64,000 bases of DNA from Euzebya sp. (GTDB lineage: Bacteria; Actinomycetota; Nitriliruptoria; Euzebyales; Euzebyaceae), in contig NZ_CAXQBR010000109.1 of the NCBI RefSeq assembly GCF_964222135.1, positions 1 through 64,000 of the forward strand, in the 5' to 3' direction. Every line of letters starts with the position of its first letter. Position 1 is the first letter of the stretch. Under the pieces are notes generated by a model, which ran no database searches, was not told where the DNA came from, and worked only from the letters and a program-made list of their open reading frames with translations. Both the position numbers and the translations under genes were made by a program. Positions 22,313 through 30,280 of this stretch are shown piece after piece.

Positions 22313-23092
22313 CTACCCGGCCTCGGTGGCGCCCGCCTCGGCACCGCCGCTGGCGCTCGGCGGCAGCATGACGGAGTCGATCAGGTGGACGGTCGCGTTG
22401 GCGGTCTGGATGTCGGGCACGACGATCTGGGCCTGGCCGGCGACCATGTCGCCCTCGACGGTGAGGGTCTCACCGGTGAAGGTGGTGTACTCACCGGAGA
22501 GGTCGGCGGAGGCGATCTGCTCGCCCGGGATGACGTGGAAGCCGAGGACGGTGGTCAGCAGCCCGGTCGGGTCGGCGAGCGCCGCGTCGAGGGTCGCGGG
22601 GTCGAGGGCCGCGAACGCGCAGTCGGTCGGCGCGAAGACCGTCAGGGCCTCGGCCGTGTTCAGGGTGTCGACCAGGCCGGCCTCGGTGACGGCGGCCGTC
22701 AGGGTGGTCAGGACCGGGTTGTTGGAGGCCGCGGTCCCCACCGGGTCGTCGGTCATCCCGTCGAGCGTGCCCTCCTCGGCACCGCCCTCGACGGCCTCGA
22801 CGATCGCGTCGGTGTCACAGGCCTGGGTCGAGTCCGCGACGGCGGCGTCGGTGGCCCCCGCGTCCTCGGTCATCTCGGTGGCCATCTCCTCGGTGGCCAT
22901 CTCCTCGGTGGCCATCGCCTCGGAGGCGTCCTCCTGCGCGGCGGGGTCAGCGGTCTCGCCGGTGTCGGCGGCGGCCTCGCTGGCGCCGGTGTCGGCCTCG
23001 TCGTCGCCGCCCTCCTCCGCGGCGCAGGCACCGGCCAGCATGGCCAGGACGAGCAGCAGCATCAGGCTGCGGAGCGTGATGGTCGATCGCAT
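22313..23092 (-). CDS. Fasciclin-domain lipoprotein
   Basis: 259 residues. Lipoprotein signal with lipobox LAGAC (Cys at about 23), then an acidic Ala/Glu/Thr-rich linker of about 75 residues that includes repeated MATEE units, then one fasciclin/FAS1 domain (PF02469, about 120-245) with the family strings LTVFAPTDCAFAAL, LGFHVIPGE, YTTFTGETLTVE and TANATVHLIDSVMLP. FAS1 domains mediate adhesion. The protein is expected on the outer face of the membrane. It is divergent from the PaaZ-type gene and followed by a strong hairpin. Confidence 0.9.
   Translation of the reverse strand: MRSTITLRSLMLLLVLAMLAGACAAEEGGDDEADTGASEAAADTGETADPAAQEDASEAMATEEMATEEMATEMTEDAGATDAAVADSTQACDTDAIVEAVEGGAEEGTLDGMTDDPVGTAASNNPVLTTLTAAVTEAGLVDTLNTAEALTVFAPTDCAFAALDPATLDAALADPTGLLTTVLGFHVIPGEQIASADLSGEYTTFTGETLTVEGDMVAGQAQIVVPDIQTANATVHLIDSVMLPPSASGGAEAGATEAG
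22875..22919. repeat. Three tandem 15-bp units in the fasciclin linker
   Basis: Three consecutive 15-base units (22875-22889, 22890-22904, 22905-22919; the last has one change) encode the MATEE repeats of the lipoprotein linker. In-frame unit number could vary by slippage without breaking the gene. Confidence 0.8.
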
Positions 23093-23303
23093 CGGATGTG
23101 TCCTTCTTCGTCGGGATCGTGCGGGCTGGGCCGCGGGTGCGTCGCTGACGGCGGTCCTGCGCCGAACGCGAGGGCGGGAAACCGTTGCCTACTACTTCTG
23201 TCGTACCTTGACCCGGATCGCACCGCGGCCTCGTGGGGTCGTTCGGTGCCGACGGCGAGGTGGACTGGTCCGATCTGATCAGCCACCCGGGACGCCCGTC
23301 GCG

Positions 23304-23326
23304 GATGCGATGATCCGGGTCGCATC
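23304..23326 (+). promoter_or_regulatory. Palindrome upstream of the PaaZ-type gene
   Basis: GATGCGA at 23304-23310 and TCGCATC at 23320-23326 form a 7-9-7 palindrome, 31 bases before the ATG at 23358 in the fasciclin/PaaZ divergent region. It is a candidate operator; no regulator gene is adjacent. Confidence 0.4.
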
Positions 23327-23357
23327 CCCCGACCCCGATGCAGGAGCCGAGATCCAC

Positions 23358-25388
23358 ATGCAGCTGGAGAGCTACGTCCGAGGACGCTGGGAAGCCGGGG
23401 AGGGGGTGCAGGTCGAGATGCGCGACGCGGCCACCGGCGCGCCCGTGGCGACCGCGTCGTCCTCCGGCCTCGACTTCGCCGGGATCCTGGCGCACGGCCG
23501 CGACGTGGGGGGTCCGGCCCTGCGCGCGATGACCCTGCACGAGCGGGCGGTCGCCGTGAAGGACGTGGCAGCGGACCTGATGGCGCACCGGGAGGACTTC
23601 GCCGAGCTGTCCTTCGCCACCGGTGCGACCAGGGCCGACCGGGGTTTCGACGTGGAGGGCGGGATCGTGACCGCCCGGTCGGTGTCCTCGGCGGCGCGAC
23701 GGGGGCTGCCCAACGCCCACGTGGTCCACGACGGGGCGCCGGAGGTCCTCAGCCGGGACGGGTCGTTCATCGGCCAGCACGTCTTCACGCCGCGCCACGG
23801 CGTGATGCTGCAGATCAACGCCTTCAACTTCCCCGTGTGGGGGATGCTCGAGAAGCTGGCGCCCGCCGTCATCGCCGGCCTGCCGGCGGTGGTGAAGCCC
23901 GCGCCGCAGACGGCGTACCTGACCGCCGCCGTGGTGCGGCGGATCATCGAGTCGGGCCACCTGCCCGAGGGGGCGCTCCAGCTTGTGGTGGGCGAGCCCG
24001 GTGAGCTGCTCGCCCACGTGACCAGCCAGGACGTCGTGGCCTTCACCGGCTCGGCGGCCACCGCCCGGACGTTGAAGGCGCATCCCGCGGTGGTCGAGTC
24101 CGGCGCGGTCTTCAACGCCGAGCAGGACTCGCTCAACTGCGCGATCCTCGGTCCGGACGCCGAGCCCGGCAGCCCCGAGTTCGACGCCTTCTGCGGCGAG
24201 GTGGTGGCCGAGATCACCGCGAAGGCCGGGCAGCGTTGCACCGCGATCCGGCGGGCCCTCGTGCCCGACCGGTGGGCCGACGACGTGGCCGAGGCGCTCG
24301 CGGCGCGGCTGGCCGACGTCGTCGTCGGCGACCCGCGCGACGAGGCGACCACCGTCGGTCCGCTCGTGAGCCTGGCCCAGCGCGACGCGGTGCGCCGGGC
24401 CGTCGCCGAGCTGGGGGTGCACGCCCGCATCGTCGTCGGCGACCCCGACGGTCGCGTCGCCGGGGTGGACGTCGAGGCCGGCGCGTTCATGGCGCCGGTC
24501 GTGCTGGCCGCGGACGACCCCTGGGCCACCCCGCTGCACACCGTGGAGGCGTTCGGGCCCGTCGCCACCGTCTTCGGCTACGACGGACTCGACGAGGCGG
24601 TCGCGCTGGCGGCCCGCGGCGACGGCAGCCTGGTCGGGTCGCTGTTCACCGACGACCTGGACGTCGCCCGGCAGGTGGTGCTCGGCGCCGCCGCCCACCA
24701 CGGCCGCATCCACATGGTCAACCGCGAGGTCGTGGCGTCGCAGTCCGGCCACGGCTCGCCGATGCCGACGATGGTCCACGGGGGGCCGGGCCGGGCCGGG
24801 GGCGGTGAGGAGCTCGGCGGCATCCGCGGGATCCTCCACCTGATGCAGCGCACGGCCCTGCAGGGGCCGCCGTCGCTGATCACCGGTGCCACCCGCACGT
24901 GGCTGCCGGGGGCGGACGCCCAGCGGACCGAGGTCCACCCGATGGCGAAGACCCTCGAGGAGGTCCAGGTCGGCGACCAGGTCGTCGTCGGCCCGCGGGA
25001 GGTCACCCTGGCGGACATCGAGGCGTTCGCCGACTCCACGGGCGACCGCTTCTACGCCCACGTGGACGCCGACGCCGTCGCCGACCACCCGTTCTTCGAG
25101 GGTCGGGTCGCGCACGGCTACCTGCTGCTCAGCTGGGCCGCCGGGATGTTCGTCCACGCGCCGAAGGGGCCGTTGCTGGCCAACCAGGGGCTGAACGACC
25201 TGCACTTCGGCGCTCCCGTGTACCCCGGCGACGCGATCACCGTCACCCTCACCTGCAAGTCCAAGAGCCCGCGGACCGACCAGCCCTACGGCGAGGTCCG
25301 CTGGGACACCCGGATCACCAACGGCGATGGCGCGGAGGTCGCGAGCTACGAGCTGTTGACCGTCGTCGCCAAGGGCGGCGACGCCTGA
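23358..25388 (+). CDS. paaZ: PaaZ-type bifunctional aldehyde dehydrogenase / enoyl-CoA hydratase
   Basis: 676 residues from the ATG at 23358 (MQLESYVRGRW), preceded by CAGGAG; an upstream in-frame ATG at 23310 lies in a palindrome and is less likely. Residues 1-520 are an aldehyde dehydrogenase with Glu255 (NAEQDSLN) and Cys294 (GQRCTAI), and residues about 530-676 a MaoC (R)-hydratase domain (ADSTGDRFYAHVD, then GRVAHGYLLLSW). This matches PaaZ, which opens oxepin-CoA and oxidises the resulting semialdehyde during aerobic phenylacetate breakdown; size and layout agree with the E. coli enzyme. No other paa genes are in the window, so it may act in another CoA-aromatic route. A phosphatase gene follows after three bases. 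Confidence 0.85.
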   Translation: MQLESYVRGRWEAGEGVQVEMRDAATGAPVATASSSGLDFAGILAHGRDVGGPALRAMTLHERAVAVKDVAADLMAHREDFAELSFATGATRADRGFDVEGGIVTARSVSSAARRGLPNAHVVHDGAPEVLSRDGSFIGQHVFTPRHGVMLQINAFNFPVWGMLEKLAPAVIAGLPAVVKPAPQTAYLTAAVVRRIIESGHLPEGALQLVVGEPGELLAHVTSQDVVAFTGSAATARTLKAHPAVVESGAVFNAEQDSLNCAILGPDAEPGSPEFDAFCGEVVAEITAKAGQRCTAIRRALVPDRWADDVAEALAARLADVVVGDPRDEATTVGPLVSLAQRDAVRRAVAELGVHARIVVGDPDGRVAGVDVEAGAFMAPVVLAADDPWATPLHTVEAFGPVATVFGYDGLDEAVALAARGDGSLVGSLFTDDLDVARQVVLGAAAHHGRIHMVNREVVASQSGHGSPMPTMVHGGPGRAGGGEELGGIRGILHLMQRTALQGPPSLITGATRTWLPGADAQRTEVHPMAKTLEEVQVGDQVVVGPREVTLADIEAFADSTGDRFYAHVDADAVADHPFFEGRVAHGYLLLSWAAGMFVHAPKGPLLANQGLNDLHFGAPVYPGDAITVTLTCKSKSPRTDQPYGEVRWDTRITNGDGAEVASYELLTVVAKGGDA

Positions 25389-25391
25389 GCC

Positions 25392-25859
25392 ATGACGACG
25401 AAGATCCTGATGGTCTGCCTCGGGAACATCTGCCGCTCCCCCACCGCCGAGGCCGCGCTCCGGCACGCCGCCGCCGAGGCGGGCGTCGACGTCGAGGTGG
25501 ACTCCGCCGGGACCGCCGCGTACCACGTCGGCGAGCCCGCCGACCCGCGGATGGTGGACGCCGCCAGCGGCGTCGGCATGGCGCTCACGTCCGTCGCACG
25601 CCAGGTCGCCGACGCCGACTTCGCCGACTTCGACCTGATCGTCGCGATGGACCGCTCGAACCTCGAGGAGCTGCGCCGCCGCGCGCCGGACGAGGCCGCC
25701 CTGGCCAAGCTGCGGCTGCTGCGCGACTTCACCGATGAGCCGGGCACCGACGTCCCCGACCCCTACTACGGAGGACCCGAGGGGTTCGCCGAGGTCGTGC
25801 GGATCGTGCGGGACGGCGCGCGCGGGATCCTGGCCTCGTTGCCGGCTGGGAGCCGCTAG
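25392..25859 (+). CDS. Low-molecular-weight protein-tyrosine phosphatase
   Basis: 155 residues. The P-loop CLGNICRS (CX5R; Cys near residue 9) sits at the start and the general-acid loop near the end (VPDPYYGG), with DSAGTAAYHVGEPADPR in between, all standard for the family (PF01451). It should dephosphorylate tyrosine-phosphorylated proteins in the cytoplasm; in actinobacteria relatives such as PtpA also occur outside the cell. It begins three bases after the PaaZ-type stop, so the genes are probably cotranscribed, though no functional link is known. Confidence 0.9.
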   Translation: MTTKILMVCLGNICRSPTAEAALRHAAAEAGVDVEVDSAGTAAYHVGEPADPRMVDAASGVGMALTSVARQVADADFADFDLIVAMDRSNLEELRRRAPDEAALAKLRLLRDFTDEPGTDVPDPYYGGPEGFAEVVRIVRDGARGILASLPAGSR

Positions 25860-25928
25860 CCCACGCCGGGTACGCTCGCCTACCCACCGGTAACCGATCG
25901 ACCGGCGACCCAGAGGAGAGCCTCCGCG

Positions 25929-27713
25929 ATGACCTACCGCGCCCCCGTCAAGGACATGCTGTTCACCCTCGAGCACGTGGCCCGGCTCGACGAGATCCAG
26001 GGGATGGCGGCGTTCGCGCACGCCGACGCCGAACTGGTCGAGGGGCTCCTCCGGGAGGCTGGCCGGTTCTACGCCGAGGTGGTCGCCCCCACCAACGTCG
26101 ACGGTGACACCCAGGGCTCGGTGCTGCGCGACGGCGAGGTCGTCACGCCGGACTCGTTCAAGGCGGCCTACGACGCCTACGTGCAGTCGGGGTGGGGGGC
26201 GCTGCAGTTCCCCGAGCGCTTCGGTGGGGGCGGGTTCCCGACCGCGGTCGCCCTGGCGGCGAAGGAGATGCTCACGTCGGCCAACATGGCCTTCAGCCTG
26301 AACCCGCTGCTGACCACCGGCGCCGTCGTCGACCTGCTCGCCCACGGCGACGACCACCTCCAGCAGACCTTCATGCCGAAGATGATCAGCGGCGAGTGGG
26401 CCGGGACGATGAACCTGTCCGAGCCCCAGGCGGGGTCGGACGTCGGTGCCCTGACCACCAAGGCCGTCCCGAACGACGACGGGACCTACTCGATCACCGG
26501 GACGAAGATCTGGATCACCTGGGGCGAGCACGACCTGACCGAGAACATCTGCCACCTGGTCCTGGCCCGGCTGCCCGACGCCCCCCCGGGCACCAAGGGC
26601 ATCTCGCTGTTCCTGGTCCCCAAGTTCCTGGTCCGCGACGACGGGTCGCTGGGTGAGCGCAACGGCGTGCAGGTGGTGTCGATCGAGGAGAAGCTCGGCA
26701 TCCACGCCTCCCCCACCTGCGTGATGGAGTACGACCGGGCCGTCGGGTACATCGTCGGCCAGCCCAACGAGGGCATGCGCCAGATGTTCACGATGATGAA
26801 CGACGCTCGACTCGGCGTGGGCCTGCAGGGCCTGGCGATCGCCGAGCGCGCCTACCAGGACGCCGTGGCCTACGCCTGGGAGCGCCGGCAGGGCAAGGCC
26901 CCCGGCGACGAGGACCTCGAGGCGGGGCAGTCCCGCATCGTCGCCCACCCCGACGTGCGGCGTCAGCTCCTGACGATGCGGTCCCAGATCGAGGCGATGC
27001 GGGCGCTGACCTACCGCAACGCCGCCGCGCTCGACTTCGCCCACCACGCCGACGACGAGGCGCGGGCGGAGCGCGAGCGCAAGCTGGCCGACCTGCTGAC
27101 CCCGCTGTCGAAGGCGTGGTGCACCGACCTGGGCGTGGAGCTCACGTCGATCGCGATCCAGATCCACGGCGGCATGGGCTACGTCGAGGAGACCGGGGTC
27201 GCCCGGCACTTCAGGGACGCCCGGATCGCCCCGATCTACGAGGGCACCAACGGCATCCAGGCGATGGACCTCGTCGGCCGCAAGCTGCCGATGGACGGCG
27301 GCGCGTTCGTCAAGGGGCTGCTGGCCGAGGTGCGCGAGCTGGCCGGCACCCTCGACGACGACGCCTACGGCCAGCTCGGGACCCAGCTCGGCCGGGCGCT
27401 CGACGCGGTCGAGGAGGCCATCGAGTGGCTGGTCACCAACCGCACCGACTTCGCCATGTCCTTCGGCGGGGCCACGCCGTTCCTCCGCATGATGGCCGTG
27501 ACCCTCGGCGGGTGGCTGCTGGCGATCCAGGCGCAGGCCGCGAAGGCCGCGATCGACGCGGGCGGCGACGACCCGTTCCTGTCCGACAAGCTGGCCACGG
27601 TCCGGTTCTACGCCGCGAACGTCCTGCCGACGGTCGGCGGCCTGCTCGACTCGGTGACCGCCGGCTCGGCGGACCTCTTCACCATCGACTCCCAGCGGCT
27701 GCAGAGCGCCTGA
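25929..27713 (+). CDS. Acyl-CoA dehydrogenase, long (DmdC-like) type
   Basis: 594 residues, longer than the usual 380 of fatty-acyl-CoA dehydrogenases, with an added C-terminal domain (about 470-594, PF12806-like). Family motifs: MNLSEPQAGSDVGALTT (FAD/substrate region), GTKIWITWGEHD, EEKLGIHASPTCVM, QIHGGMGYVEETGVARH, and the catalytic Glu in IYEGTNGIQAMDLVGRK. The closest group is the one including 3-methylmercaptopropionyl-CoA dehydrogenase (DmdC); exact substrate unknown. GAGGAG lies 10 bases before the ATG at 25929. It probably works with electron-transfer flavoprotein in the cytoplasm. Confidence 0.88.
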   Translation: MTYRAPVKDMLFTLEHVARLDEIQGMAAFAHADAELVEGLLREAGRFYAEVVAPTNVDGDTQGSVLRDGEVVTPDSFKAAYDAYVQSGWGALQFPERFGGGGFPTAVALAAKEMLTSANMAFSLNPLLTTGAVVDLLAHGDDHLQQTFMPKMISGEWAGTMNLSEPQAGSDVGALTTKAVPNDDGTYSITGTKIWITWGEHDLTENICHLVLARLPDAPPGTKGISLFLVPKFLVRDDGSLGERNGVQVVSIEEKLGIHASPTCVMEYDRAVGYIVGQPNEGMRQMFTMMNDARLGVGLQGLAIAERAYQDAVAYAWERRQGKAPGDEDLEAGQSRIVAHPDVRRQLLTMRSQIEAMRALTYRNAAALDFAHHADDEARAERERKLADLLTPLSKAWCTDLGVELTSIAIQIHGGMGYVEETGVARHFRDARIAPIYEGTNGIQAMDLVGRKLPMDGGAFVKGLLAEVRELAGTLDDDAYGQLGTQLGRALDAVEEAIEWLVTNRTDFAMSFGGATPFLRMMAVTLGGWLLAIQAQAAKAAIDAGGDDPFLSDKLATVRFYAANVLPTVGGLLDSVTAGSADLFTIDSQRLQSA

Positions 27714-27848
27714 CCCCGCCGCCGTCGCGCTCGGTGGGCGGCCGGGAGGCGGCGGCACCCTGCCGGCCCCACCTGGTGCATGTGGCCGACGTGTGGGCGA
27801 CATCCACAGACCGGTGAGATCTCCGCTCGCGCACGCCTCGCGGTCCCC

Positions 27849-27854
27849 TACGGT
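27849..27854 (+). promoter_or_regulatory. Candidate -10 box of the AAA+ gene
   Basis: TACGGT within CCCCTACGGTGC, 26 bases before the GTG at 27881. The same 12-base string precedes the epoxide-hydrolase gene (11936-11947). Confidence 0.4.
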
Positions 27855-27880
27855 GCGGACCCTCCGACCGAGGGGATGCC

Positions 27881-29293
27881 GTGGACACCGAGGACTTCGC
27901 CCGCACCTACGCCGCCTTCCTGCGCCACGTGATCGCGCTCGAGCCGGCCGAGGACACGCCGATCAGCCGTCTGATCCGCGAGCACCTCGAGGTGGATCCG
28001 CGCGCTCTCGCCGTCATCGCCCTGTCCCTCCCGGCCCACGACCACCCGAACCTCCAGCGGGCCATCGATGCCTGGGCCGCGTCTCCTGGCCGCGACGTCA
28101 CGGTCCTCGGACTCGGGATCCCCAACCGCCGCTTCAACCCGATGTCCCTCGGGGAGCTGCTCCAGCCGGTCCAGAGGGGGCTGCACGGCGGCGCCGTCGT
28201 GGACGTCGGTCCGGTGGACTACCGCTCGTGTCCGGTGTCGCTGACGGAATCGCTCTCGTGCATCCAGCACGGGTTGGTGCTCATGGTCGACGGCGACGTC
28301 CCCCTCGTGGCGCTCGTGCACGGTCCCACGGAGCACAGCGAGGACCTGGAGGTCGAGCTCCTCGCGGCAGAGGCACCCACGGCCGAGCGCGTCGTGGCGG
28401 AGCTGCGCGACCTGGTCCGCGAGCACGACGTCCACCGCGGGCAGGCCATCGTCCTCGGCACCCGCCACGGGCCGTACCACGCCGGCAGCCCGACCGTCGA
28501 GTTCGTCGCGACCGAGGTCGTCGCGCGCGACGACGTGATCCTCCCCGCGGGCGCGCTCGAGCAGATCGAGCAGCAGACCCTCGGCGTCACCCAGCGCGCG
28601 GCTGCCCTCCGCGCCGCCGGCCAGCCCCTGAAGCGCGGTCTGCTGCTGTACGGACCCCCGGGCACCGGCAAGACGCACACCCTCACGCACCTCATGGGGC
28701 GGATGCCGGACCGGACGACGATCGTCCTGTCCGGGACCGCGTTCGGCATGATCGCCCCGGCGGCGGAGATGGCCCGCGCGCTGGCCCCGTCGATGCTGGT
28801 GATGGAGGACGTCGACCTGGTCGCCCAGGAGCGTGACATCGGACCGCAGGGCACCCAACCCCTCCTCTTCGAGCTGCTGAACGAGATGGACGGCATCGGC
28901 CCGGACGCCGATGTCATCTTCGCCCTCACGACCAACCGCGCCGACCTGCTCGAACCCGCGCTCGCCCAACGCCCCGGCCGCATCGACCTCGCCGTCGAGA
29001 TCCCGCTGCCCGACGCCGACGGCCGGCGGCGCCTCCTCGCCACCTACGGGCGCGGCTTCGACCTGACCGATGCCGACCGGGACGCCGTCGTCACGCGCAC
29101 GGACGGGGTCACGGCGTCGTTCCTCCGCGAGCTCTGCCGCCGGGCCGTGCTGCACGCCGCCGGGCCGGACGGTCCGGTCCCCACCGTCGGTGCCGCCCAC
29201 GTCTCCGCCGCGCTCGATGAGCTGCTGGGGAACGCCGACGAGCTCCGCCGGCGGATGACGGGCAGCGCCGGCGGCAGGGCCGGGTTCGCCTGA
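27881..29293 (+). CDS. AAA+ ATPase, SpoVK/FtsH-like core
   Basis: 470 residues from the GTG at 27881. The N-terminal 240 residues are a substrate-recognition region of unknown family (an early helical part and a beta-rich part with LVLMVDGDVPLVALVHG). The AAA core starts at about 245: Walker A GPPGTGKT, Walker B MLVMEDVDLV, sensor FALTTNRADLLEPAL and arginine finger QRPGRID. There is no membrane segment and no protease domain, so it is not FtsH; it probably remodels a protein complex as a hexamer in the cytoplasm. It converges with the lipoprotein gene (10 bases between stops). Target unknown. Confidence 0.82.
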   Translation: MDTEDFARTYAAFLRHVIALEPAEDTPISRLIREHLEVDPRALAVIALSLPAHDHPNLQRAIDAWAASPGRDVTVLGLGIPNRRFNPMSLGELLQPVQRGLHGGAVVDVGPVDYRSCPVSLTESLSCIQHGLVLMVDGDVPLVALVHGPTEHSEDLEVELLAAEAPTAERVVAELRDLVREHDVHRGQAIVLGTRHGPYHAGSPTVEFVATEVVARDDVILPAGALEQIEQQTLGVTQRAAALRAAGQPLKRGLLLYGPPGTGKTHTLTHLMGRMPDRTTIVLSGTAFGMIAPAAEMARALAPSMLVMEDVDLVAQERDIGPQGTQPLLFELLNEMDGIGPDADVIFALTTNRADLLEPALAQRPGRIDLAVEIPLPDADGRRRLLATYGRGFDLTDADRDAVVTRTDGVTASFLRELCRRAVLHAAGPDGPVPTVGAAHVSAALDELLGNADELRRRMTGSAGGRAGFA

Positions 29294-29302
29294 GGGCCCG
29301 GT

Positions 29303-30280
29303 CTAGCCCGACGTGCCGCCGGTGATGGTCGGGTTCGGCTCGGACGAACCGGCGTCCTCGCCGCGGGAGTTGTCGATGTCGTCGTCGGGGCAGAGGAAGT
29401 AGTCGCCGGCGACCGGCTGGGCGCCGGGGTCGCCCTCGTCGCAGAAGTCGATGCCGGTGCCCGGGGGCCGCTCCCCCGGCGGGCCGGCCGTCGGCCGCGC
29501 CGTCGGGGTCCCGGTCCCGCCCCCGCCCCCGGGCGTGGTCGGCTGCGGCGTGGCCGTGATCGGCGGCAGCGTCGTCGGCTGGGTGGGGGTGGTCGTCGGC
29601 CGTGACGTGGGCGTCGTGGTCGTGCCGCCGCCGCTGGTCGCCGGCGTGGTCGCCGCGGTGGTGGGGGCCGCGGCGACGATGACCTCCGGCTCCTCGCACA
29701 GCAGGAAGTGGCTGACGTCGTCGCCGATCACCTGCAGGTGCACGTTGGCGACGCGGTCGGCGACGCGGAGCAGGTCGCCCTCGTAGCTGAACGCGACGAC
29801 CATGGTGAACAGGCCCTGGCCGATGTCACGGCCCGCCAGCGGCCCGGTGACCATCTGCCAGCCGGGATCGGACTCGATCGACCCCTCGAGCAGCGCGTTG
29901 CGCTCGGCGAAGCCGGGGGGGACCTCACCGTCGAACCACGCCTCGCGGCACTCCTCGGCGGTGTAGGGCAGCAGGGGGTGGTTGTTCGCGACCACGAACG
30001 CGAGGCCGGCCTCGGGACCTGCGGCGAACGCCGCGTCGCGGGCCTCCCAGTAGTCCTCGATCGCCGTGACCACGTCATCGGTGACCGGCTCGGGCGGGGT
30101 CGCCGGCATGGTCGTGACCGCGGGCACGGCGACGGGTGGCACGTCGGCGGGCGGTGGCTCGGACGACACGCACGCCGCCGCGAGGACGGTGACCGCGCCG
30201 AGCAGCGCCATCAGGCGGACGGGCGACCGGTGCGGTGACACCGGCTCATCGTAGGGCCGGGGCCGGGTGCGGTGGCGCAT
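29303..30280 (-). CDS. Proline/threonine-rich lipoprotein
   Basis: 325 residues from the ATG at 30280, which overlaps the stop of the protease gene by one base. Lipobox LAAAC (Cys at about 37), then a globular domain (about 60-200, DDVVTAIEDYWEARDAAFA, GQGLFTMVVAFSYEGDLLRV) that resembles small extracytoplasmic NTF2-like domains but is not firmly recognised. A Thr/Pro-rich spacer (about 210-270) suited to span the wall and a short Cys-containing end (FCDEG, FLCPDDD) follow. Coupling to the giant protease suggests the two are made together; the lipoprotein could be a partner or inhibitor (inference). A GTG 13 codons later is an alternative start with a shorter signal peptide. Confidence 0.7.
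   Translation of the reverse strand: MRHRTRPRPYDEPVSPHRSPVRLMALLGAVTVLAAACVSSEPPPADVPPVAVPAVTTMPATPPEPVTDDVVTAIEDYWEARDAAFAAGPEAGLAFVVANNHPLLPYTAEECREAWFDGEVPPGFAERNALLEGSIESDPGWQMVTGPLAGRDIGQGLFTMVVAFSYEGDLLRVADRVANVHLQVIGDDVSHFLLCEEPEVIVAAAPTTAATTPATSGGGTTTTPTSRPTTTPTQPTTLPPITATPQPTTPGGGGGTGTPTARPTAGPPGERPPGTGIDFCDEGDPGAQPVAGDYFLCPDDDIDNSRGEDAGSSEPNPTITGGTSG

Noticed and set aside
23093-23357. Riboswitch or structured RNA in the fasciclin/PaaZ gap
   Set aside because: Only one short palindrome is visible; no known riboswitch core was found.
22947-27803. Very long minus-strand open frame (over 1600 codons) across the PaaZ and acyl-CoA dehydrogenase genes
   Set aside because: It is the mirror frame of well-supported plus-strand genes in high-GC DNA and has no family motifs or start signals.
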